A stretch of DNA of 6,093 bases from Acidimicrobiia bacterium (GTDB lineage: Bacteria; Actinomycetota; Acidimicrobiia; IMCC26256; PALSA-555). Numbering within the stretch: the stretch's first letter is position 1; every line of letters begins with the position of its first letter. The notes below the pieces were generated by a model. It did not search any database. It was not told the DNA's origin and saw only the letters and a list, made by a program, of their open reading frames with translations. The stretch covers positions 1 through 6,093 of the forward strand of contig JAFMJM010000148.1 of assembly GCA_017853455.1 (NCBI GenBank). Direction: 5' to 3'. This document shows, in pieces, positions 1 through 6,093 of the stretch. The position numbers were made by a program, and so were the translations under genes.

Positions 1-287
1 CCGGCCGGGATCGCCTTGACCCCGTACTCGGTCTCGCCCCGCTTCATCGACCACAGGCGCGGACCGAACCCGAGGAAGTACTCGGTGGCCTTCATCCCCG
101 CCCACCGGGCGGCGAGAAGGTGACCGAACTCGTGGAGCATGACCATCACGATCAGCCCGACGATGATGGCGGCGACCCACGGCGACGCGACGAACAGCAC
201 CCCGAGCAGGACCAGCATCCCCACCAGGACCGCGACGTTGCCACGGCGGGACTCGGTCAAATGGACGGTCTCGAGGGGGTCCTTCAC
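1..287 (-). CDS. M50 site-2 membrane metalloprotease, N-terminal 95 residues
   Basis: N-terminal fragment of an RseP/Rip1-type intramembrane zinc protease, cut by the left window edge. The frame shows HEFGH at residues 52-56 (His52 and His56 as zinc ligands, Glu53 catalytic). It is followed by the family block with FLGFGPRLWS (71-80) and RGETEYGVKAIPA (83-95), very like mycobacterial Rip1. Enzymes of this family cut anti-sigma factors and other single-pass proteins within the membrane; the substrate here cannot be told. The proposed start is GTG 287, which overlaps the dxr stop in a GTGA 4-bp junction. A TTG at 260 is an alternative, and neither has a clear Shine-Dalgarno. From GTG 287 there is a polar N-terminus with Arg14-Arg15, then two hydrophobic segments (about 17-34 and 37-58), one more before the active site than in E. 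coli RseP, whose HEFGH is near residue 22. PDZ domains and the C-terminal motif lie outside the window. Confidence 0.93.
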   Translation of the reverse strand, partial: MKDPLETVHLTESRRGNVAVLVGMLVLLGVLFVASPWVAAIIVGLIVMVMLHEFGHLLAARWAGMKATEYFLGFGPRLWSMKRGETEYGVKAIPA

Positions 288-1396
288 GAGCGGCAGGCCA
301 ATCGGTCGACGACGATCCGGGCGGCGTCACGGGCGGCCCGGTCCACCTCCAGAACGTCGGCGACCGTCGCAACGTTCCCGACGCCGTCGGCGAGCACCTC
401 GGCGATGACCTCGGGGATGCTCCGCCAGGCCAGGCGGCGGGCCAGGAACGCCTCGACCGCGACCTCGTTGGCGGCGCTCAGGGCGGCGGGGGCTCCGCCT
501 CCGGCCCGCCCGGCGGCGTAGGCCAGTCCCAGCGCCGGGAACGCCTCGAGGTCGGGCGGCTCGAAGGTCAGTGACGACAGCGTCGTCCAGTCGATCGCAC
601 CGAACGGCTGGTCGAGCCGACCCGGCGCCCCGAGGGCGAGCCCGATCGGCAGGCGCATGTCGGGCATCGAGAGTTGGGCGATCGTGGCGCCGTCGGTGAA
701 CTCCACCATCCCGTGGATCACCGACTGGGGGTGCACGACGACGTCGATGTGGTCGTAGTCGAGACCGAACAGCTCGTGGGCCTCGATGACCTCGAGCCCC
801 TTGTTGACGAGCGTCGAGGAGTCGATCGTGATCTTGGCGCCCATGTCCCAGGTCGGGTGCTTCAGGGCGTCCTCGACGCTCACGTGCTCGAGCTCGGCCG
901 GGGTCCGACCCCGGAACGGTCCACCGCTCGCCGTCAGCAGGACCCGGTGCACCTCACCCCGGGTGCCCGACCGCAGGCACTGGTAGAGCGCCGAGTGCTC
1001 CGAGTCGACCGGCACGATCTCACCGCCTCCCGCGGCCCGGACGGCGTTGACGACCGGCCCGGCGGCGATGAGGCTCTCCTTGTTGGCCAGCGCCAGTCGG
1101 CGACCGCGCTCGAGTGCCGCGAGCGTGACCGGCAGCCCCGCGAATCCGACGACGGCGTTGAGCACGACGTCGGCGTCGGGGTGGGACGCCAGCTCGGCGA
1201 GCGTGTCGGCGTCGTCGCCGCAGACCCTGGCCCAGCGCGGGTCGACCCCGAACTCCGCAGCCTGGGCCGCGAGCAGGTCGGCGTTGCGGCCGGCGGCGAG
1301 CGCCACGACCTCGTAGTCGTCGGGATGACCCCGGACGACGTCGAGCGCCTGGGTCCCGATCGACCCGGTCGAGCCGAGGATCGCGACCCGGCGCAT
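284..1396 (-). CDS. dxr: 1-deoxy-D-xylulose 5-phosphate reductoisomerase
   Basis: DXP reductoisomerase (IspC), a cytosolic NADPH- and metal-dependent enzyme that converts DXP to 2-C-methyl-D-erythritol 4-phosphate, the committed step of the MEP isoprenoid pathway and the target of fosmidomycin. At 370 residues it is slightly shorter than E. coli (about 398). The NADPH loop ILGSTGSIG is at 6-14 and LANKESLI at 103-110. The metal site is VDSEHSA (Asp131, Glu133) plus Glu202 in NKGLEVIEAHELFG. The substrate-binding ASGGPF (156-161) and HPTWDMGAKITIDSSTL (180-196) and the flexible-loop region MPDMRLPI (244-251) are intact, and ANEVAVEAFL (309-318) marks the C-terminal domain. ATG 1396 shares one base with the cdsA stop (TGATG); only a weak GTGAG precedes it, so reinitiation after cdsA is likely. 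The frame stays open upstream through cdsA, but homology begins exactly at MRRVAILGSTGSIG. The stop TGA overlaps the next gene's GTG. Confidence 0.98.
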   Translation of the reverse strand: MRRVAILGSTGSIGTQALDVVRGHPDDYEVVALAAGRNADLLAAQAAEFGVDPRWARVCGDDADTLAELASHPDADVVLNAVVGFAGLPVTLAALERGRRLALANKESLIAAGPVVNAVRAAGGGEIVPVDSEHSALYQCLRSGTRGEVHRVLLTASGGPFRGRTPAELEHVSVEDALKHPTWDMGAKITIDSSTLVNKGLEVIEAHELFGLDYDHIDVVVHPQSVIHGMVEFTDGATIAQLSMPDMRLPIGLALGAPGRLDQPFGAIDWTTLSSLTFEPPDLEAFPALGLAYAAGRAGGGAPAALSAANEVAVEAFLARRLAWRSIPEVIAEVLADGVGNVATVADVLEVDRAARDAARIVVDRLACRS

Positions 1397-2991
1397 CAGC
1401 TCACGATGTGGAGCGCGACGTAGTAGGCGACGGGCAGGGCGAACAGGAGGGCGTCGAACCGGTCGAGCACCCCGCCGTGGCCGGGCAGCACGTTGCCGAA
1501 GTCCTTGATGCCCAGGTCCCGCTTGAACATCGACTCCACCAGGTCTCCCAGCGGAGCGGCGATCGCCATGACCAGGCCGAGGAGCAGCCCGTCGGCGAAG
1601 CCTCCCTGCTTCCACCCGCCGACCACCGACACGACGACCACGCCCATGATCAGCGCGGCGATCATCCCACCGATGAGGCCCTCGACCGTCTTGTTGGGCG
1701 AGATCCGCTTCATCAGCGGGGTCCGGCCCATCGAGCGGCCGACGTACCAGCCGACGATGTCGTAGGCGATCACACACAGGACCACGCCCAGGACGTAGCC
1801 CACACCGTGCTCCGGAGCGAGCAAAAGCCCGGCGAACGCCCCGAAGCAGCCGACGTACGCGAAGACGAGGAGCGTGAGCGCCACGTTGACCGTGGGTCGG
1901 GCCCGCATCACCTCGAAGAGGTACCAGAGCATCGTGAACGCCACGACGAGGAAGATCATCATCGGGAAGGCGGCAGTGCCCTGGTCGTAGGCGATGGGCA
2001 CGATGGCCACGCAACCGACCAACCCGACCAGCGTCGCGGTGTGGTACCCGGCACGGCGGAGCGACTCGTACATCTCGAACGCGCCGACCCCGACGACCGC
2101 CATGGCGAGCAGCAGCGTGGGAATCTGACCGAGGAAGAAGCAGACGACCGCGACCACCGCGGCGATGCCCGCGGTGATCAGGCGGCGGTTCGTGTCGGCA
2201 CCCGAGTCGTGGGTGCCGAACTCGGGAGCGCGCCGCGGTGCCCCCTCGAGCGAACCGGTGGCGGCCGTGGCACCGATCACGACCGGACCGGTCTCGGCCA
2301 CGACCTCCTCGACGTCGCCGAAGTCGCCGACCTCTCCGAACTCGCCGAACTCGGAGTACCCGCCGACGGCGGCGACCTCTCCGGTGATCGGCCCGTCGGG
2401 CGCCCCCGTGGCGGCGGGACGTCGCCCACCCCGTCGCCCGCGCCGGGGCGCGTCGGCTTCGCGGGCCTCTCGGCGCTCGCGGCGCGTCAACGGCGCCGCG
2501 ACCTCCTCGGCCGGGTACTCGTCGAGCGCCCCCACGAGGGTCGAGTCGTCGTGGGCCAGCTCGCCCGCCTCGAAGTCGCCGGCGGCCCAGTCCCCGGAGT
2601 CCGAGCGAAACCGGGGGGCGGCGCCGGTGACCGCCGACCAGTCGTCGGTGTCGTCGGTGATCTTCGGGATCTCGCCGGTCGGGGGCTCGGTCCAGTGCGG
2701 CAGCGGCATCGAACCCGTGGTCTCGGCGTCCCAGGCGGCGGCGGGCTCGGGGGTGGCCCAGGTCTCGGCCGACTCCGCCCAGGCCGCGGCGTCGTCGGCG
2801 CCCGTCGCCCACGCGGTGACCGACGGCTCGATCCGCCCGGCGGTCTCACCGACCCAGGTGGTCCCGGCGTCGTCGCCCTCGGCCAGCCAGAAGTCGGTCC
2901 GTCCGGCGTCGTCCGCGGGCGCGCCGGGGTCGGCCGTGCCGCGGGTCCGTTCCATCAGGGCTTCCCATTCGTCGTCGCGCCAGTCGGTCAC
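1396..2991 (-). CDS. cdsA: Phosphatidate cytidylyltransferase with long N-terminal extension
   Basis: CDP-diacylglycerol synthase, a polytopic inner-membrane enzyme that joins CTP and phosphatidate to give CDP-diacylglycerol, the precursor of phospholipids. The C-terminal half (about 268-531) is a standard CdsA core with about eight hydrophobic segments. The full family signature is seen at 487-513, SMFKRDLGIKDF followed by GNVLPGHGGVLDRFD, preceded by SPNKTVEGLIGG (431-442). The N-terminal half (1-267) is unlike the catalytic fold: hydrophilic, rich in Ala, Gly, Asp and Glu, with 11 Trp in the first 135 residues, a basic patch RRERREAREADAPRRGRRGG (170-189) and an EFG/DFG-type repeat (214-225). 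The total of 531 residues is roughly double the usual 260-290. The start is GTG 2991, backed by a strong Shine-Dalgarno; no Met lies between the extension and the first membrane segment, so the extension is probably translated as part of the protein. The stop overlaps the dxr start (TGATG). Confidence 0.95.
   Translation of the reverse strand: MTDWRDDEWEALMERTRGTADPGAPADDAGRTDFWLAEGDDAGTTWVGETAGRIEPSVTAWATGADDAAAWAESAETWATPEPAAAWDAETTGSMPLPHWTEPPTGEIPKITDDTDDWSAVTGAAPRFRSDSGDWAAGDFEAGELAHDDSTLVGALDEYPAEEVAAPLTRRERREAREADAPRRGRRGGRRPAATGAPDGPITGEVAAVGGYSEFGEFGEVGDFGDVEEVVAETGPVVIGATAATGSLEGAPRRAPEFGTHDSGADTNRRLITAGIAAVVAVVCFFLGQIPTLLLAMAVVGVGAFEMYESLRRAGYHTATLVGLVGCVAIVPIAYDQGTAAFPMMIFLVVAFTMLWYLFEVMRARPTVNVALTLLVFAYVGCFGAFAGLLLAPEHGVGYVLGVVLCVIAYDIVGWYVGRSMGRTPLMKRISPNKTVEGLIGGMIAALIMGVVVVSVVGGWKQGGFADGLLLGLVMAIAAPLGDLVESMFKRDLGIKDFGNVLPGHGGVLDRFDALLFALPVAYYVALHIVS
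2302..2355 (-). repeat. EFG/DFG three-residue repeat in the CdsA extension
   Basis: Residues 213-230 read SEFGEFGEVGDFGDVEEV, a run of acidic-hydrophobic-Gly triplets (EFG, EFG, EVG, DFG) ending DVEEV. The underlying DNA repeats the word CTCGCCGAA/GTCGCCGAC-like units on the plus strand. It lies about 40 residues before the first membrane segment, so it would be cytosolic if the N-terminus is inside (inference). Confidence 0.6.
2719..2817 (-). repeat. Degenerate Ala-Trp-Ala repeats in the CdsA extension
   Basis: Residues 59-91 of CdsA carry four irregularly spaced tryptophans in similar surroundings: TAWATGA, AAAWAES, ETWATPE and AAAWDAE, separated by 7-10 residues. At DNA level this shows as recurring GCCCAGG/GCCCACG-type words followed by CGGCG on the plus strand. 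It is a low-complexity coding repeat and not an exact tandem array. Confidence 0.55.
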
Positions 2992-2995
2992 GATG

Positions 2996-3004
2996 ACCTC
3001 CTCC
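2996..3004 (-). promoter_or_regulatory. Strong Shine-Dalgarno deciding the GTG start of cdsA
   Basis: On the minus strand GGAGGAGGT is followed by CATC and then GTG 2991. It contains AGGAGGT, a 7-base match to the 16S anti-Shine-Dalgarno, about 4-5 bases before the start. It is the strongest such site in the window and is the main reason for accepting a GTG start and hence the long N-terminal extension of CdsA. Confidence 0.8.
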
Positions 3005-3018
3005 GTCCAGCGGTACCG

Positions 3019-3597
3019 CTAGACCTCGAGCAGTTCCTGTTCCTTGTGGTGCAGCAACTCGTCGATCTCGAGCACGACCTTGTGGGTCTGCCCTTCCAGG
3101 TCCTTCTCGACCCGCTCGAGCTCGTCGCGCGAGAGCTCGCCGTCCTTCTCGAGCGCCTCGAGCTCCTGGCGGGTCTGGCGCCGCACGTTGCGCACCGCGA
3201 CCTTGGCGTCCTCGGCGCGCTGCTTGACGACCTTGACCATCTCCTTGCGGCGCTCCTCGGTGAGCACCGGGAAGACCAGCCGGATGATCGACCCGTCGTT
3301 GCCGGGGGTGATGCCGAGGTCGCTCGTCAGGATCGCCTTCTCGATGTCGCGGATCGCACCCTTGTCGTAGGGGTTGATGACGAGCACCCGGGGCTCGGGG
3401 ACCGAGAAGCCCGCCAGCTGCTGCAGCGGGACCTCCGAGCCGTAGTAGTCGACCCGCAGCTTCTCGACCAGACCCGACGACGCGCGACCCGTGCGCACAC
3501 CGGAGAACTCCTCCTTGAGGTGCGCGACGGCCTTGGCCATCTTCTCCCGGCACTCCTCGATCACCATGTCGCGCATCTCGAGACCCTGATCGCTCAT
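3019..3597 (-). CDS. frr: Ribosome recycling factor
   Basis: RRF, the tRNA-shaped cytosolic protein that splits post-termination ribosomes together with EF-G. From ATG 3597 it is 192 residues. The conserved VRTGRASSGLVEKL (34-47), the domain II block with PEPRVLVINPYDKGAIRDIEKAI (67-89) and TPGNDGSIIRLVFPVLTEERRKEM (97-120) are all present. The long domain I helices follow, with VRNVRR (135-140), which carries the arginine known to be essential in E. coli RRF (Arg132 there). The start is not settled. ATG 3597 has AGGAGAG nine bases upstream, but the internal ATG at 3576 would give 185 residues, the usual family length, and aligns the RTGRA position with E. coli. It sits 49 bp after pyrH, the largest gap in the window, and 27 bp before cdsA. 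Its frequent CTCGAG codon pairs simply encode Leu-Glu in helices. Confidence 0.97.
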   Translation of the reverse strand: MSDQGLEMRDMVIEECREKMAKAVAHLKEEFSGVRTGRASSGLVEKLRVDYYGSEVPLQQLAGFSVPEPRVLVINPYDKGAIRDIEKAILTSDLGITPGNDGSIIRLVFPVLTEERRKEMVKVVKQRAEDAKVAVRNVRRQTRQELEALEKDGELSRDELERVEKDLEGQTHKVVLEIDELLHHKEQELLEV

Positions 3598-3606
3598 CGT
3601 CGCTCG

Positions 3607-3613
3607 CTCTCCT
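3607..3613 (-). promoter_or_regulatory. Ribosome binding site of frr
   Basis: AGGAGAG in the pyrH-frr gap, nine bases before ATG 3597. The spacing is a little long but usable, and it supports the 192-residue start over the internal ATG at 3576, which has only AGGG about seven bases upstream. Confidence 0.5.
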
Positions 3614-3618
3614 GGCTC

Positions 3619-3633
3619 CCGGGCTTCGCCCGG
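3619..3633 (-). other. Small GC hairpin in the pyrH-frr gap
   Basis: A perfect 6-bp stem with a 3-base loop, CCGGGC-GAA-GCCCGG on the transcript strand. It lies 13 bases after the pyrH stop and just upstream of the frr ribosome binding site. No U-tract follows (the next bases are GAGCCAGGAG), so it is not a rho-independent terminator. It could affect mRNA stability or frr initiation, but a stem of this size can arise by chance in such GC-rich DNA. Confidence 0.4.
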
Positions 3634-3646
3634 TCCGGTCGGTGGG

Positions 3647-4378
3647 TCACGCCGTGCTCACCACGGTGCCGATCGGCTCGCCCACCAGCGCCCGGCCGAT
3701 GTTGCCGGGCTCGGTGACGTCGAACACGATGATCGGCAGGTGGTTGTCCATGCAGAAGGTGATGGCCGTGGAGTCCATCACCGCCAGGCGCTGCTCGATG
3801 ACCTCGAAGTGGCTGACGGCGGTGTACTTGACCGCGTCGGGGTTGGTCCGCGGGTCGGAGTCGTAGATCCCGTCGACGCCCGAATGGGTGCCCTTCAGGA
3901 TCGCGCCGGCACCGATCTCGGCGGCACGCAGTGCGGCCGTCGTGTCGGTGGTGAAGTACGGGTTGCCCGTCCCGGCGGCGAACACCACGACCCGGCCCTT
4001 CTCGAGGTGCCGGATGGCGCGCAGCGGGATGAACGGCTCGGCCACCTGCGACATCGTGATCGCCGTCTGGACACGGGTCGGCTGCCCGCAGGCCTCGAGG
4101 GCGTCCTGGAGGGCGAGGGCGTTGATCACCGTGGCGAGCATGCCCATGTAGTCGGCGCGCGCCCGGTCCATGCCGCGGTTCTCACCACTCATGCCGCGCC
4201 AGATGTTGCCGCCGCCGACCACGACCGCGATCTCGACGTCGAGGTCGCGCCGGGCGGCGGCGACCTCCTCGGCGATGCGCTGGACGACCGCGGCGTCGAT
4301 GCCGAAGCCGGCCGAGGCGTCGGCGAACGCCTCACCCGAGAGCTTGAGCACCACCCGTCGGTACTGGCTCTGGGCCAT
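3647..4378 (-). CDS. pyrH: Uridylate (UMP) kinase
   Basis: UMP kinase of the bacterial hexameric type (amino-acid-kinase fold), which phosphorylates UMP to UDP with ATP in the cytosol and so feeds UTP and CTP pools. The 243-residue length is normal. Visible motifs in order: KLSGEA phosphate-binding loop (12-17), GGGNIWRG (55-62), the DYMGMLATVIN helix that contacts UMP (76-86), GTGNPYFTTDTTAALRA (136-152), the nucleotide-binding LKGTHSGVDGIYDSDP (161-176) and VMDSTA (200-205). All key blocks are intact. ATG 4378 begins only 4 bp after the tsf stop. Any Shine-Dalgarno is weak (GGCGAG inside the last tsf codons), which suits coupling to tsf. The rpsB-tsf-pyrH-frr order is widely conserved in bacteria. 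Members of this family are usually allosterically controlled by GTP and UTP; that is family knowledge and not visible here. Confidence 0.98.
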   Translation of the reverse strand: MAQSQYRRVVLKLSGEAFADASAGFGIDAAVVQRIAEEVAAARRDLDVEIAVVVGGGNIWRGMSGENRGMDRARADYMGMLATVINALALQDALEACGQPTRVQTAITMSQVAEPFIPLRAIRHLEKGRVVVFAAGTGNPYFTTDTTAALRAAEIGAGAILKGTHSGVDGIYDSDPRTNPDAVKYTAVSHFEVIEQRLAVMDSTAITFCMDNHLPIIVFDVTEPGNIGRALVGEPIGTVVSTA

Positions 4379-4382
4379 CGGA

Positions 4383-5217
4383 CTACTCGCCGATCTTCAC
4401 CCGGGCGAAGCGCCGGACGGTGGCGTCGCCACCGAGGCCGGACAGCAACTGGGCGATGGTCGTCTTGGGCTCCTTGACGTAGCCCTGCTCGACGAGGCAG
4501 TTCTCCTTGTAGAACCCGGTGAGGCGCCCCTCGATGATCTTGGGCCACGCCGCCTCGGGCTTGCCCTCGTTGCGGGTGAGTTCCTCGAACACGGCTCGCT
4601 CGCGCTCGACGACGTCCGCCGGCACGTCCTCACGGGTGACGTACTGCGGCGCCATCGACGCGATGTGCAGGGCGATGTCGTGGGCGACTTCGCGCGCCTG
4701 GGCGCTGCCGGTGTCGACCCCCGCCAGCTCGACCAGCACACCCATGACACCCCGCTCGTTCTGGGTGTGGACGTAGCCGTCGATGATGCCGTCGGTGCTC
4801 TCGAACACCACCACCCGTCCGAGGGCGACGTTCTCACCGAGCTTGGCGGCGAGCTGCGTGATGTGCTCACCGACGGTGCCGCCCTCGTAGGCGATCTCGG
4901 CGAGCTCCTCCTTGCCCTCGCGCAGGGCGAGGTCGGCGAGGGACGCCACGGCTTCGGTGAAGCCGGCGCTCTTGGCGACGAAGTCGGTCTCGGCGGTGAG
5001 CTCGACCAGCGCGCCCACGCCACCGTCGACCCGGACCTCGATCGCACCCTGCTCGGCGGCACGACCCGCCCGCTTGGATGCACCGGCGAGGCCCTTGGCG
5101 CGCAGCCAGTCCTTGGCCGCCTCCATGTCGCCGCCCGACTCCTCGAGCGCCTTCTTGCAGTCCATCATCCCGGCGCCGGACGCCTTGCGCAGCGCCGCGA
5201 CGTCGGCGGCCTTGACC

Positions 5218-5225
<8 letters not shown>
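4383..5225 (-). CDS. tsf: Elongation factor Ts
   Basis: EF-Ts, the cytosolic nucleotide exchange factor that releases GDP from EF-Tu. The 280-residue protein has the expected full length. The N-terminal UBA-like domain (residues about 1-55) carries the first signature LRKASGAGMMDCKKAL (12-27), with Ser where Thr is usual. The EF-Tu-contacting TDF motif is at residues 80-82, in ELTAETDFVAK, with Thr77 in place of the usual Asn. The core repeats run to about residue 270 (HIASMAPQYVTREDVP, then the GKPEAAWPKIIEGR block). The frame extends upstream to 5471, but homology begins at MAEVKAADVAALRK, so ATG 5225 is the start. It has GGAG six bases upstream, within rpsB. It overlaps rpsB by 8 bp and ends with TAG only 4 bp before pyrH, so translational coupling on both sides is likely (inference). 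The two signature substitutions are conservative and the protein looks functional. Confidence 0.98.

Positions 5226-6093
<868 letters not shown>

Noticed and set aside
1397..2812. In-frame upstream extension of dxr through cdsA, giving an 842-residue frame.
   Set aside because: Homology to Dxr begins exactly at ATG 1396. The upstream part is an Arg/Gly-rich out-of-frame reading of cdsA, and the TGATG junction explains the real start.
3009..3020. Perfect 12-bp palindrome AGCGGTACCGCT at the frr stop.
   Set aside because: About one or two perfect 12-bp palindromes are expected by chance in 6 kb, and it would form only a weak 4-bp stem in RNA. No second copy or operator context was seen.
3022..3200. 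Clustered CTCGAG/GAGCTC words within frr.
   Set aside because: They are Leu-Glu and Glu-Leu codon pairs in the amphipathic helices of RRF read with G/C-ending codons, not a DNA repeat element.
1408..3717. A 769-codon open frame on the plus strand, antisense to cdsA and frr.
   Set aside because: It runs over well-identified genes, its translation is a low-complexity Arg/Gly/Asp/His-rich mix with no recognisable domain, and long antisense open frames are expected in very GC-rich DNA with biased third positions.

Overview
This 6.1 kb, very GC-rich window is a block of housekeeping genes. All seven supported genes lie on the minus strand, so transcription runs from position 6093 toward position 1. 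In transcription order they are rpsB (ribosomal protein S2, 5' end cut by the window), tsf (EF-Ts), pyrH (UMP kinase), frr (ribosome recycling factor), cdsA (phosphatidate cytidylyltransferase), dxr (DXP reductoisomerase) and the start of an M50 site-2-type membrane metalloprotease (rseP/rip1 type, cut by the left edge). This order, the strong G/C bias at third codon positions, the alanine/glutamate-rich tail on S2 and the mycobacterial-type GFGP...RRGETEYGVKAIP stretch after the protease HEFGH point to an actinobacterium. An Acidimicrobiia-like lineage is my best guess, but it is an inference from memory of such proteins and not a database result.

Layout: S2 fills 5218-6093. EF-Ts overlaps its end by 8 bp (4383-5225). 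UMP kinase follows after 4 bp (3647-4378). A 49-bp gap holding a small GC hairpin leads to frr (3019-3597). A 27-bp gap with a strong Shine-Dalgarno leads to a GTG-started cdsA (1396-2991). dxr overlaps cdsA by 1 bp (284-1396), and the protease overlaps dxr by 4 bp (1-287). There is no gene-free stretch over 50 bp, and I see no internal promoter or rho-independent terminator, no tRNA or rRNA, no mobile element and no CRISPR array. The spacing suggests one polycistronic unit with extensive translational coupling.

How the genes work together: S2, EF-Ts and the recycling factor act in translation initiation, elongation and recycling. UMP kinase feeds UTP/CTP synthesis, and CTP is the co-substrate of CdsA, which makes CDP-diacylglycerol for phospholipids. 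Dxr commits DXP to the MEP isoprenoid pathway. The M50 protease acts in the membrane.

I did not find a new biological system here. The points most worth a second look are the roughly 265-residue low-complexity, tryptophan-dotted and acidic N-terminal extension on CdsA, the 8-bp rpsB/tsf overlap, and an extra N-terminal membrane segment on the protease.
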